From Nocardiopsis halotolerans DSM 44410 (GTDB lineage Bacteria > Actinomycetota > Actinomycetes > Streptosporangiales > Streptosporangiaceae), in NCBI RefSeq assembly GCF_000341065.1, contig NZ_ANAX01000102.1, positions 2,797 to 56,310 of the forward strand: 53,514 nucleotides of DNA, given 5' to 3'. The translations under genes were made by a program, and so were the position numbers. Position 1 is the stretch's first letter, and each line of letters opens with the position of its first letter. Below, in pieces: positions 23,782-31,528 of the stretch. The notes beneath the pieces are model-generated. The model had not been told where the DNA came from and made no database searches. It saw nothing but the letters and a program-made list of their open reading frames with translations.

Positions 23782-24772
23782 GTCGCTGGTCAAGGAGTTC
23801 CGCAGCTATGAGCGCGGAACCGGTCTGCGCGGCGGGCTGGCGACACTTTTCAACCGCTCCTACAAGAGCGTACGCGCGGTGGACGCGGTGTCGTTCGAAC
23901 TGGAGGAGGGGGCGAGGACCGCCTACATCGGCGCCAACGGGGCGGGCAAGTCCACCACCGTCAAAATGCTCACCGGCATTATGACCCCGACGTCGGGCCG
24001 CTGCCTGGTCAATGGCAGGGAGCCCTACCTGAACCGGCGGCGCGCAGCCCTGGACATGGGGGTGGTCTTCGGCCAGCGCAGCCAGCTTTGGTGGGACCTC
24101 TCTGTCCCCGATTCCTTCCGCATCCTCAGGCGCCTCTACCGGATCCCTGACTCGGTCTACCAGCGCAATCTCCGCCTGTACCGGGAAATGCTCGACATCG
24201 ACGCGCTCGGTACGACCCCCGTCCGACAGCTGAGCCTGGGGCAGCGCATGAGGGCGGAGATCGCGGCAAGCCTCCTGCACGACCCCAGGGTCGTCTTCTG
24301 GGACGAGCCCACCGTGGGACTGGACCTGCGCCTGAAGGAGTCCGTCCGCGAGCTCATCACCCACGCCAACCGTGAACTCGGGACCACCGTCCTGCTCACC
24401 AGCCACGACATCGGTGACATCACCGCCATCTGCGACCGCGTTCTGGTGGTGGACCGCGGCCGGGTCATCCACCGTGGAACCGTACGGGAGCTGGCTGGTA
24501 CGGCCACGTCCAGGTCGGTCCTCTTCGGTCATCAAGAAGGCTTGGGGGAGGAAGAGACACTCACCCGGGTGCGCTCCGTCCTGCCGGGGTCTGCGGCATC
24601 GGTGATGGAGGACGGAAGGTTCAGGGTCGACTACCCGTCGGCGGCTTTCGGGTCACGGGAGGTCCTGTCCATCCTCCTGGAGCATTTCGAGGTCACGGAC
24701 TGCTACGCACCGGAGCCGGATCTCGAGAGCGTCGTCCGCGAGATCTACGGTGCCGGGACCGGTGCCGTATGA
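23768..24772 (+). CDS. ABC transporter ATP-binding protein
   Basis: A 334-residue ATPase. Walker A is GANGAGKST (about 58-66), the signature motif LSLGQ, Walker B VVFWDEPTVGLD, and the H-loop TSHDIGD. The C-terminal 80 residues form the extra domain common to drug- and viologen-type exporters. It overlaps the ligase gene by 14 nt, and its own stop overlaps the next gene as ATGA. It should energise the two permeases below to export the cluster product or give self-resistance. The direction is inferred from the exporter-type permeases. Confidence 0.93.
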   Translation: MIRAESLVKEFRSYERGTGLRGGLATLFNRSYKSVRAVDAVSFELEEGARTAYIGANGAGKSTTVKMLTGIMTPTSGRCLVNGREPYLNRRRAALDMGVVFGQRSQLWWDLSVPDSFRILRRLYRIPDSVYQRNLRLYREMLDIDALGTTPVRQLSLGQRMRAEIAASLLHDPRVVFWDEPTVGLDLRLKESVRELITHANRELGTTVLLTSHDIGDITAICDRVLVVDRGRVIHRGTVRELAGTATSRSVLFGHQEGLGEEETLTRVRSVLPGSAASVMEDGRFRVDYPSAAFGSREVLSILLEHFEVTDCYAPEPDLESVVREIYGAGTGAV

Positions 24773-25575
24773 CAACCTTGGGACGCTACCTGCCCTTTGC
24801 CGGGGCCGGTTTGCAGACCCTGATCAGGTACCGCATGCTGCTGTTCACCAACCTCGCCACCACCGCAACGACGATGGCCGTCATGATCTTCCTGTGGCGT
24901 GCGGTATTCAGCCAGTCCTCTGGCTTCGAGACGGCCGGCTTCAACGAGCGCGGCATCACCACGTACGTCATCGCCGCGCAGCTGCTCACCACCATGCAGG
25001 CGACCCGGGTGAGCGCCGAGATCAGCAACGACATCGCACGGGGTTCCATCGCGGTCGCGCTGGTACGGCCGGTGAGCTATCCGATCAGCCGGTTCGCCCT
25101 CGCACTTCCCGTGGCGTTCGCCAACACGGTCCTCGTGGGGGTACCGGTGGTCCTGTTCTTCTCCCTGATGTTTCCGGTGGAACCGCCGGCCCTCAAGGGC
25201 GTGTTCCTGTTCATCACTGCGGCTCTCTCCTCGCTGGTCATCGCCTTCTGCATCGAGATGTTGATCGGCACTGCGGCCCTGCTAACCGTCAACACTTGGG
25301 GTGTCGGCATCGTCGTGGGGGGTGTCGTTTCCCTGTTCTCCGGCGCTCTCGTGCCGGTGGACCTGATGCCCGACTGGCTTGCCGCGGTGGCCTCCGCACT
25401 CCCCTTCCAGAGCATGGTCTACGGTCCCGTCAACCTCTTGATGGGGCGGCACGAGGGCGGTTGGGGAGCTCTGGCGATTCTGGGACAGCAGTGGATGTGG
25501 GCGGTCATCATGGTGGTGCTGTGCACCGTGGCGTGGCGGTGGGCACTGGCCAAGATCGAGGTGCAGGGCGGATGA
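24769..25575 (+). CDS. ABC-2 type permease 1
   Basis: A 268-residue integral membrane protein with about six hydrophobic helices, for example TTATTMAVMIFLWRAVF, LLTTMQATRV, NTVLVGVPVVLFFSLMF, VFLFITAALSSLVIAFCIEM, and SLFSGALVPVDLMPDWLAAV before the last helix. The SGALVPxDLMPxWL phrase is characteristic of ABC-2 family/viologen-exporter permeases. The start ATG overlaps the ATPase stop and its end overlaps permease 2, so stoichiometric translation is likely. Substrate is unknown. Confidence 0.88.
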   Translation: MTTLGRYLPFAGAGLQTLIRYRMLLFTNLATTATTMAVMIFLWRAVFSQSSGFETAGFNERGITTYVIAAQLLTTMQATRVSAEISNDIARGSIAVALVRPVSYPISRFALALPVAFANTVLVGVPVVLFFSLMFPVEPPALKGVFLFITAALSSLVIAFCIEMLIGTAALLTVNTWGVGIVVGGVVSLFSGALVPVDLMPDWLAAVASALPFQSMVYGPVNLLMGRHEGGWGALAILGQQWMWAVIMVVLCTVAWRWALAKIEVQGG

Positions 25576-26360
25576 GGTACGTCGGTCTTGCCTGGTTCCT
25601 GTGCGGTGTGAGCTTGCACAGGCTGGTGGAGTACCGGGCCGACTTCATGATCGGACTGGTCGGTTTCCTACTGCGGGTCGGCGTGCAGGTCGCCCTGGTC
25701 CACATCATCTTCTCGCTTGTGCCGTCTGTGCACGGATGGGATTACGAGCAGGTCCTGTTCCTTCTGGGCTTCGCGATCCTGGCCCGGGGAATGGACAAGC
25801 TTTTCACGGACAACCTGTGGATGGTGGGCGGGTTCCTCGTCCGGACGGGTGACCTCTTCCGATTCATGATCCGCCCGGTGCGCCCCCTTTTCCTGGTGAT
25901 CGCCGAACGTTTCTTCTGGCCCGACGCCCTGGGGGAGATCCTGCTCGGTCTGGTCCTGGTCGTCTACGCCGGGAGCCGGGTCGGCCTGGGGGTGCCTCTG
26001 GCCGAGGCGGCGGTCACCGGACCGCTTCTCGTGCTCTGCGGGGCGCTGGTCTTCACAGGAGTGAAGTTGGTGACCGCCTCACTGGCGTTCTGGACTACGA
26101 CGAGCCATCCGGTCATGCACGGCGCCAACCAGATATCCGAGTTCTCCGGTTATCCGCTGGAACTCTACGGACCGGTGCTGCGCCGGGCCCTGGTCTGGGT
26201 GCTCCCGTTCGCCTTCACCGCGTACTTCCCCGCACGCTACCTCCTCTTCGGAGAGAGGGACGAGGTGCTGTGGTCGCCAGTGGCGGCCGCCGCGGTGCTC
26301 GCAGTGGGTCTCACGCTCTGGAGCACGGGGCTGCGCAGGTACGAGATGACCGGCAGCTGA
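25572..26360 (+). CDS. ABC-2 type permease 2
   Basis: A 262-residue membrane protein of the ABC-2/DUF990-like family. Marks are RADFMIGLVGFLLRVGVQVALV, LARGMDKLFTDNLWMVGGFL, DLFRFMIRPVRPLFLVIAERFF, and FAFTAYFPARYLLFGE at the C-terminal end. The RPVRPL region is the coupling-helix-like segment shared with viologen exporters. It is the last gene of the plus operon. The inverted-repeat structure at 26377-26467 lies just downstream. The overlapping ATGA with permease 1 argues for one heteromeric exporter with the ATPase. Confidence 0.88.
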   Translation: MRYVGLAWFLCGVSLHRLVEYRADFMIGLVGFLLRVGVQVALVHIIFSLVPSVHGWDYEQVLFLLGFAILARGMDKLFTDNLWMVGGFLVRTGDLFRFMIRPVRPLFLVIAERFFWPDALGEILLGLVLVVYAGSRVGLGVPLAEAAVTGPLLVLCGALVFTGVKLVTASLAFWTTTSHPVMHGANQISEFSGYPLELYGPVLRRALVWVLPFAFTAYFPARYLLFGERDEVLWSPVAAAAVLAVGLTLWSTGLRRYEMTGS

Positions 26361-26376
26361 CGCGGGAACGACGAAG

Positions 26377-26467
26377 GGTGTTGCTCTTCCGAAGGGACGT
26401 TTGACCAAGGTAGTTGCTCTGTTGATCGGCCTGATCGTCGGTGGTGTCATACCTTCGTAGCAACACC
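26377..26467. repeat. Inverted repeat flanking about 60 bp
   Basis: GGTGTTGCT (26377-26385) and CGAAGG (26390-26395) are matched by CCTTCG (26452-26457) and AGCAACACC (26459-26467). The shape is a MITE-like or IS-end-like element of about 91 bp, or an unusually long terminator after the exporter operon. No clear target duplication flanks it. Confidence 0.45.
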
Positions 26468-26700
26468 GCAGGTCATGTGGAGGTTGCGTGGAAGGTAGGT
26501 CATCGTGGCCTGGGAAGCATCAAGTTCATAAAGGGTGAGAGCATGATGCAGGCGGATCTGTGAAAGGAAGAATCCATAGGGACGAAGAAGCTTCTCTCTT
26601 ACATGAGGCAAGAGAGAAGATGTCGGGATTTGCCGACAACGCCCCATCCCATACTGCGTCAGGCTTTGACGTTTCCCGCGACCTCGGAAAGGTTGAACCC

Positions 26701-26772
26701 GTTCCTGTAGTGGTGCCTGTAGCGCCCGGTCAACCATAGGGTCAACCCTTGTTCGAACCATTATGTCAACCC
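26701..26772. repeat. Six consecutive 12-bp units (iteron-like)
   Basis: Read in 12-base steps, the units are GTTCCTGTAGTG, GTGCCTGTAGCG, CCCGGTCAACCA, TAGGGTCAACCC, TTGTTCGAACCA and TTATGTCAACCC. The first two share CCTGTAG; the last four share a GGTCAACC-like core. On the minus strand three TTGAC(A/C) copies appear. They could be a protein-binding array (plasmid iteron, transfer site or operator). Length is 72 bp. Confidence 0.45.
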
Positions 26773-27482
26773 TGCCGAGGGTGTTCGAGTCTTGGTGCCT
26801 ACTCTCCGCGGGACTGCGGACAGGAGGCCACCCGGTCAGGGCGCAGCGAGATGACCGTTCAAGCGTTCCAGCCCCGGGAGTCGACTGACGCAGGCTCAGA
26901 CAGCAACGGGGCCAAAGCCCCGGCGAGAGCGATCCGGATCCGCTCCGGTGACGTGGTCCAAGCGGACCAGGTCACAGAAGAGGTGATACACCCCGGGCAG
27001 ACTCTCCGGCCATGCCTGTACGGCCAGGAACACTCGGCGTTCGAAGAACGCCCCACGCCTGGCCGTCGAACCGTACTACTGCGTGGTCGTATCCATGGGT
27101 GCACCAGGCTGACCGTGCACGCGTACCACCATGGGCCAACCCCGTACCACTCTGTTCCTCCACCCGTCGGCAAGGGCACCGGCACTGGTCACAGTGGTTT
27201 TCCGACAGAATCGGCAAACCACGTCGGCAAATCCGCCTGCGTCACCGCTCCCAAGGGTTGCCGACGTCCTGAATATGGCGTTAACCCCCACTTCCTTCCC
27301 TGTGAGGCGGAGTAGGCCCGCATTGGTCCGCTCAAAGCCAGACGCCCATGGGGCCGATGACGAAGAACCAGCCCTTGGCTATCTCCGGCTGCTGGCAATG
27401 ACGCCCGTTGTTTCGTTCCGGGATGTGATGGAGGCTCTGGCGTACCAGCACGAGACACGTACCACGGGCCCTGGCCACGCTC

Positions 27483-28280
27483 TCACGGCGCTGGGGCTCC
27501 GAGGTCGGTCACAGGTGAGCTGACGGGGCACACACGGACTGGATGGGTGCGTGCGTAGACCGACAGGGCCAGAGACAGTTTCGGTTCCATAGCGTGGTCG
27601 GGACGGTACGACCACAGGAAGTCGAGAAAGGAGCGGTCGGTACGAGCCCGTCCCTCCAGCAGTACGAGCGCGTCCGGACCGTGCTCGCGTTCGAGACCAC
27701 GTGCCGTGGACTCGTCCGGTTTCTCCACCAGATCCACCATGAGCCCGCGGTCGCAGACGATCACCCCTCGGCTCGGCGCCTCCACTCGGTTGTACGGACG
27801 CGCGATCACCGACGTACCTCCGTCCGCATCACGCAGCCTCAACAACGGGGCGTCTTCGGGATAGAGGTTGTCTGCGTAGGCGACATAGAGCTCGTGGGGG
27901 TGGCCAAGCATGGCGTCAGCGTTGAGGACCGAGGTGATGTCGCTGTACGGGCCTCGCTGCGCCGTGAACCTCAGGTCGAGGTCGGGCCAGCGTGGACCAC
28001 GGGGAAGGGGCCGTTCAGCCGCTCGAGCGTACTCCTGGGAGTCGATCAGAGCCCGGCTGGCCCAGGCGAGGATGAAGCGCTCGTAGTAGGGATGGTGGAC
28101 CATCGCGGCCCGCACGCGCCCCATTCGGGCGATCTCGTCCAGGACGTGAACGATCCCCGGAATGCCCCGCACCGGGTAGAACTCCTTGGGGAGATAGCGG
28201 GACCATTTCTCTCTCCGTGTTCCCAGACCACCGGCAGCGATCACGACATCGGTTCGACCGTGGTTATCGACCAGCTTCAT
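27483..28280 (-). CDS. Sugar-nucleotidyltransferase-like protein
   Basis: A 265-residue protein of the NTP_transferase fold. The signature is AAGGLGTRREKWSRYLPKEFYPVRG (residues about 13-37, split here as AAGGLGTR then PKEFYPV). It also has ADNLYPEDAPLL (metal Asp region) and VDLVEKP (the conserved EKP). Enzymes of this type make UDP-, ADP- or GDP-sugars or sugar-phosphate esters. It is shorter at the C-terminus than UTP:glucose-1-phosphate enzymes. It is divergent from the NUDIX gene with only 29 bp between starts (ATG 28280 and ATG 28310), so the promoters overlap. Pathway unknown. Confidence 0.75.
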   Translation of the reverse strand: MKLVDNHGRTDVVIAAGGLGTRREKWSRYLPKEFYPVRGIPGIVHVLDEIARMGRVRAAMVHHPYYERFILAWASRALIDSQEYARAAERPLPRGPRWPDLDLRFTAQRGPYSDITSVLNADAMLGHPHELYVAYADNLYPEDAPLLRLRDADGGTSVIARPYNRVEAPSRGVIVCDRGLMVDLVEKPDESTARGLEREHGPDALVLLEGRARTDRSFLDFLWSYRPDHAMEPKLSLALSVYARTHPVRVCPVSSPVTDLGAPAP

Positions 28281-28309
28281 GGTTCCATTCCGTTCGCTAG
28301 TGTGCTGGT

Positions 28310-28750
28310 ATGGATACACGAGTGACGGGCCTCCTCGTGGAGGACGGGAAAGTACTGCTCCTGGACCAGGACACCGACGGTCCTCGCAGGTGGAGCCTGC
28401 CTGGTGGGCGAGTCGAGGAGGGCGAGCAGCTCGGCGACGCCCTGGTGCGCGAGATGCGTGAGGAGACCGGCGTCGAGGTTCAGGTGGGGCGCCTGTTGTA
28501 CCTGTGTGACCACATCGTCCCGGAAAAGGGTTTGCACGTCGTGCACATCACCTTTGAGGTTCGCCGTCTGGGTGGATCCCTGGGTGAAATAACGGAAGGG
28601 CTCGACTCGCGTCCGATTCGAGGGGTGGAATTCGTGAAGACGGGGGATCTACCCCACCTCGGATTCAGCGAGCGTTTCGTCCGGTTGGTCGAGGACGGGT
28701 TCCCCGGAGCCGGTTCCTACATGGGGCCGAAGTCAGCGATCGGCCTGTGA
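28310..28750 (+). CDS. NUDIX hydrolase
   Basis: A 146-residue single NUDIX domain. The box GGRVEEGEQLGDALVREMREETGVEV fits GX5EX7REUXEEXGU with all acidic residues in place. The start ATG follows TAGTGTGCTGGT, a weak site, so leaderless or nearly leaderless translation is possible. NUDIX enzymes cleave nucleoside diphosphates linked to another moiety. With the neighbouring nucleotidyltransferase-like gene a nucleotide-sugar substrate is conceivable. Its end overlaps the convergent sulfotransferase-SUMF1 gene by 18 bp, a rare arrangement. Confidence 0.88.
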   Translation: MDTRVTGLLVEDGKVLLLDQDTDGPRRWSLPGGRVEEGEQLGDALVREMREETGVEVQVGRLLYLCDHIVPEKGLHVVHITFEVRRLGGSLGEITEGLDSRPIRGVEFVKTGDLPHLGFSERFVRLVEDGFPGAGSYMGPKSAIGL

Positions 28751-30388
28751 CAGGACGCTGATCACCTGCTGGTCGTGTTCGCTCAGGGAGCGGTCGGTCC
28801 GGTCGAGATCCTCCGTCCATGTGCGCAGGCGATCCGCGATCTCCTCCAGCGGGAGACCCGATCCGGTCGTCCAGTCGCGGACCAGGCGGATACCGACCCC
28901 GCGTGAGGCTCCGAGCAGGTGTCGGGAACGAGGACGGCTCACCTCCTCCCGGGTGCTCGGAGTGTTCCACGCCGCCCCGTGGAGATAGCGCGTCACCGGT
29001 GCCCACGACGGTTCGTTCCGCGGGCCGTCGTCACACCAGACCTGGAGATTGCCGACCCGGTGGTGCACCGCGTCCGCCCCGGAGCCGGGCTCGGCGACCG
29101 GGGTCACGTCTCCCACCGAGTAAGCGGCGTTGCTCGCCTGCACTCCTTCGGTGAGGTCTTCCATCTCCGCCCGGGTGGGCAATCGTGCCCCTTCGGAGAG
29201 GGCGTAGGCAGCCGCGCCGATCCAGGTGACCCAGTAGACGGGGTGGTGCTCGAAGCCAGGACTGACACGCCATCCTTCCTTGGCGTGATGCAGTCGGCCG
29301 CCGCGTTCGTGCGGCATGACGATTGTCAGGAGGCGTACACCGTCGACCGTGTTGTCCATCCCGGCCGCGGCAAGGCCGTTGAGCAGAACGCACATCTCGG
29401 CGTTCGTCACCAGGACGTTGCGCCACCGGAGCTCGCCCGGCGTGGCCGCGACGTAGGTAGGGCTCGGCGGAGGGGCCAGCAGCGAAGCGGGTGCCCGCGA
29501 ACTCCTGAAGCCGCGGGTGGGAGGGTCTGTGCGTCGGTAACGGTCCGCCCCTGCCAGCCAGCGGGTGGCGAGGTCGGCGGCTGACGGTGTCAACAAGTCA
29601 CGCAACAGGGCCGCGTTACGTTCGGTCTCGGCGTTGACGAGTTCGACGTCACCTGGGCTCAGGCCCACGACCAGTTCGTGCTTGGTGCGGTTGGTGGCGA
29701 AGGTGCCGTCCACCACGGGTTGGTCGGCTTCGGATCCGGGGAACACCGTTCGCCTGGCTTCGGGCACGAGGCGCATGGTCGGACCCATGGCGGCGTCTCG
29801 ATCGAGCACGGCGGATTCGTAGGAAACATGTGCGTGTTCGCGTCCGGACAGGGCCTCCGCGAGCAAGCCCGCGTTCAAAGCGATCAGGCGGGTCAGAGCG
29901 ACAGGCGCGCCAGGGCTGTCATCGGGAACGAGTCGGGCCCACTGGTTGCGTGCCAGGTCGTGGGCCATGGCGACGACTCGGCGGTAGGTATCGCCGTACC
30001 CCCATCGCCGCCACAGGTCTCCGCGAACGAACGAGCTGGCCACTCCCAACGGGGAGCGGGAAAGCACGAGCACTGGTGACTCGGGGAAGAGACGCAGGAA
30101 CCTGTCGTTCGCGAAGTAGAGGTTGGTCTCCTTGATCACGTGCGGCCCGCCCTGGTGCTTGCCTCGTACGAACGCCTTCAACCAGTGCACCGCGATCGGG
30201 GAGAGCGACGCGCTCGTGTGATCGCTCGAAGCGAGGGACAGGGGTGAGTAGGGATGTTCCGACCCCAACTGTTGCCGGAGGGGCTCGTTGTGTTGGATCG
30301 TCGCGTGTCGCAGAACGTCCAGAGTCCAGTTGGATCCCACACGTTCCGACGTGCCGAGCAGGAGTATCGGCGGGCGGTCAGGTGCCAT
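28733..30388 (-). CDS. Sulfotransferase-SUMF1/FGE-like fusion
   Basis: A 551-residue two-domain protein. The N-terminal half (1 to about 330) is sulfotransferase-like: a 5' PAPS-loop equivalent in LLGTSERVGSNWTLDVLR and a 3' phosphate-binding part in VLVLSRSPLGVASSFVRG. The C-terminal half (about 365-551) has the formylglycine-generating-enzyme fold: HPVYWVTWIGAAAYALSEG and ARLPTRAEMEDL, then RYLHGAAWNTPS and GVGIRLVRD. The catalytic cysteine pair of true FGE enzymes is not visible, so the second domain is probably not a formylglycine maker. Both domains together are unusual. ATG 30388 follows GGAGGACGTTCCC. It is last in a run of small genes. Confidence 0.75.
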   Translation of the reverse strand: MAPDRPPILLLGTSERVGSNWTLDVLRHATIQHNEPLRQQLGSEHPYSPLSLASSDHTSASLSPIAVHWLKAFVRGKHQGGPHVIKETNLYFANDRFLRLFPESPVLVLSRSPLGVASSFVRGDLWRRWGYGDTYRRVVAMAHDLARNQWARLVPDDSPGAPVALTRLIALNAGLLAEALSGREHAHVSYESAVLDRDAAMGPTMRLVPEARRTVFPGSEADQPVVDGTFATNRTKHELVVGLSPGDVELVNAETERNAALLRDLLTPSAADLATRWLAGADRYRRTDPPTRGFRSSRAPASLLAPPPSPTYVAATPGELRWRNVLVTNAEMCVLLNGLAAAGMDNTVDGVRLLTIVMPHERGGRLHHAKEGWRVSPGFEHHPVYWVTWIGAAAYALSEGARLPTRAEMEDLTEGVQASNAAYSVGDVTPVAEPGSGADAVHHRVGNLQVWCDDGPRNEPSWAPVTRYLHGAAWNTPSTREEVSRPRSRHLLGASRGVGIRLVRDWTTGSGLPLEEIADRLRTWTEDLDRTDRSLSEHDQQVISVLSQADR

Positions 30389-30416
30389 GGGAACGTCCTC
30401 CAAGGGGAAGAGGTGG

Positions 30417-30548
30417 TCACCGCGTCGCGGTGATCGTGTCCTTGCAGTACTTGCAGGTGGCCGTAGCGGTACGGCCGTGGCGGACCGGGGGCTGGTCCGG
30501 GATGTAGTCGTGCCCTTGCGGGCTGGTACATGGGGTTGCGCCGTCCAT
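30417..30548 (-). CDS. Small Cys/His-rich protein (43 aa)
   Basis: A 43-residue product starting MDGATPCTSPQGHDY and ending TCKYCKDTITATR. The C-x5-H and CxYC spacing resembles a small zinc-binding knuckle. It has a good ribosome site (GGAG 8 nt upstream of ATG 30548) and sits 28 bp before the sulfotransferase-SUMF1 gene. No family is recognised. A peptide substrate or partner of the downstream enzyme is possible but unproven. Confidence 0.5.
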   Translation of the reverse strand: MDGATPCTSPQGHDYIPDQPPVRHGRTATATCKYCKDTITATR

Positions 30549-30691
30549 GACCGTGCTCCTGTCCAGGTGCCTTGGGGCGGGCGCGAAACTCTGGGTGGTG
30601 ACGCTCCCGTGCACTGGGACGAGAGCGTCACCGGGCCGCATGCGCGGCCGGGAACCGTCTCCGAAGCCGGGGAACGTTCCGGGCCTGCGGG

Positions 30692-30868
30692 TCAACCCAT
30701 GGCCGCGCGGATGACGACCTGGAGTTGGGCGACGACGTCGCCGTCGGTCACGGGTCTGGGAGGCGCGATCAAGGCCAGTCCGACCGCGTCCGCGAGGGTG
30801 GACGGGATCGGCACTTCGGTTGGCTCAGGCTCGGGGGCGTCGAAAGCGGAATCGTAGGGGTCACTCAC
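30692..30868 (-). CDS. Small hypothetical protein (58 aa)
   Basis: A 58-residue acidic protein from GTG 30868 reading VSDPYDSAFDAPEPEPTEV, then an Ala/Leu-rich segment. Its start overlaps the preceding gene end by 8 nt (GTGAGTGA), indicating translational coupling. A proline-rich N-terminal part and a hydrophobic middle stretch (LADAVGLALIAPP) are visible. No known family. Part of the small-gene run upstream of the sulfotransferase fusion; a 143-bp gap separates it from the 43-residue gene. Confidence 0.5.
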   Translation of the reverse strand: MSDPYDSAFDAPEPEPTEVPIPSTLADAVGLALIAPPRPVTDGDVVAQLQVVIRAAMG

Positions 30869-31100
30869 CACTGGTCTCCAGGTGTTCGAGGGGGGACTCC
30901 CACACGAGGGGAAGCGGGTGAGGGTCTGGCTGGCGTCCACGAGCCACGCGGGTGACGGGTCCCTGGGTGGCACCCCACAGCGGTTCGCCCTCCAACGTGG
31001 AACCGAGGTACCGCACGTTGGTGCGGTGATCGTGGGCCCACGCGCTCAGCGCGTGCATGTCAGCGAGTTCGCGGATGTCGCAGACCGTTTCGGGTGCCAT
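30861..31100 (-). CDS. Small hypothetical protein (79 aa)
   Basis: A 79-residue product from ATG 31100 (MAPETVCDIRELADMHALSAW) ending in LVWESPLEHLETSGE. The N-terminal DIRELADMHALSAWAHDH and central WGATQGPVTRVARGRQ look like a compact globular protein. No family recognised. The start overlaps the stop of the upstream gene as TGATG, and its end overlaps the next gene, so it belongs to the same operon. Confidence 0.55.
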   Translation of the reverse strand: MAPETVCDIRELADMHALSAWAHDHRTNVRYLGSTLEGEPLWGATQGPVTRVARGRQPDPHPLPLVWESPLEHLETSGE

Positions 31101-31414
31101 CACGCCACCGCCGCCCTGGGCCGGACAAGCGGAACGGGCCCGGTGACGGCGGAGGGCCAGGCGAGGCCCGGATTGGCATAGCGGCGCACACGGCGGGCCC
31201 GACGTCGCCGAACGTCGATGTTGACGGTCAGCCGCACGGTCGTCAGCACCAGACACACGTAGCGGAACATGGCCCCGCTGGAACGCGACTGACGCACCAA
31301 GCCAACGCCGAACGACGCCACGTCCGCTACCCGCGCCATGTGGCCATGGCGGGATCCCTGATCCACCTCTAGGGCAAGTTGCTCCCCTGTAGCGTTGATC
31401 ATCGAAAGTGTCAT
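31100..31414 (-). CDS. Small hypothetical protein (104 aa), first of the minus run
   Basis: A 104-residue product from ATG 31414 (MTLSMINATGEQLALEVDQG). It has a moderately hydrophobic centre (AMFRYVCLVLTTVRLTVNI) that could be one membrane segment, followed by a very basic stretch (VRRRRARRVRR). No family recognised. It is divergent from the XRE regulator gene across a 114-bp control region, so that regulator is its likely controller. Confidence 0.5.
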   Translation of the reverse strand: MTLSMINATGEQLALEVDQGSRHGHMARVADVASFGVGLVRQSRSSGAMFRYVCLVLTTVRLTVNIDVRRRRARRVRRYANPGLAWPSAVTGPVPLVRPRAAVA

Positions 31415-31528
31415 GTCAGTTCACTCTCTGTGGCCATCCTTAGGTACAGCCATGATGTATCGGAACTTGCCATTGCACAAGCAGAAAACTGGAAATTGCC
31501 ATGATTCGAGGTGTCTAGACTGCGGGAC

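Larger units (their letters stand above)
26361..27482. other. 1.1-kb interval without a convincing gene
   Basis: Open frames of up to about 190 codons exist here but have atypical composition and no family pattern, so none is called. The interval holds an inverted-repeat structure (26377-26467) and 12-bp units (26701-26772). GC content is slightly lower than the neighbours. It may be decayed mobile DNA. Confidence 0.5.

Noticed and set aside
26447-27523. Several 60-190 codon frames on both strands in the noncoding interval
   Set aside because: They have no convincing SD, codon pattern or family similarity. I could not separate them from chance ORFs.
30417-31100. RiPP precursor peptides for the sulfotransferase fusion
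   Set aside because: No leader-core pattern, Gly-Gly site or known RiPP enzyme is visible. I kept these as small hypothetical proteins.
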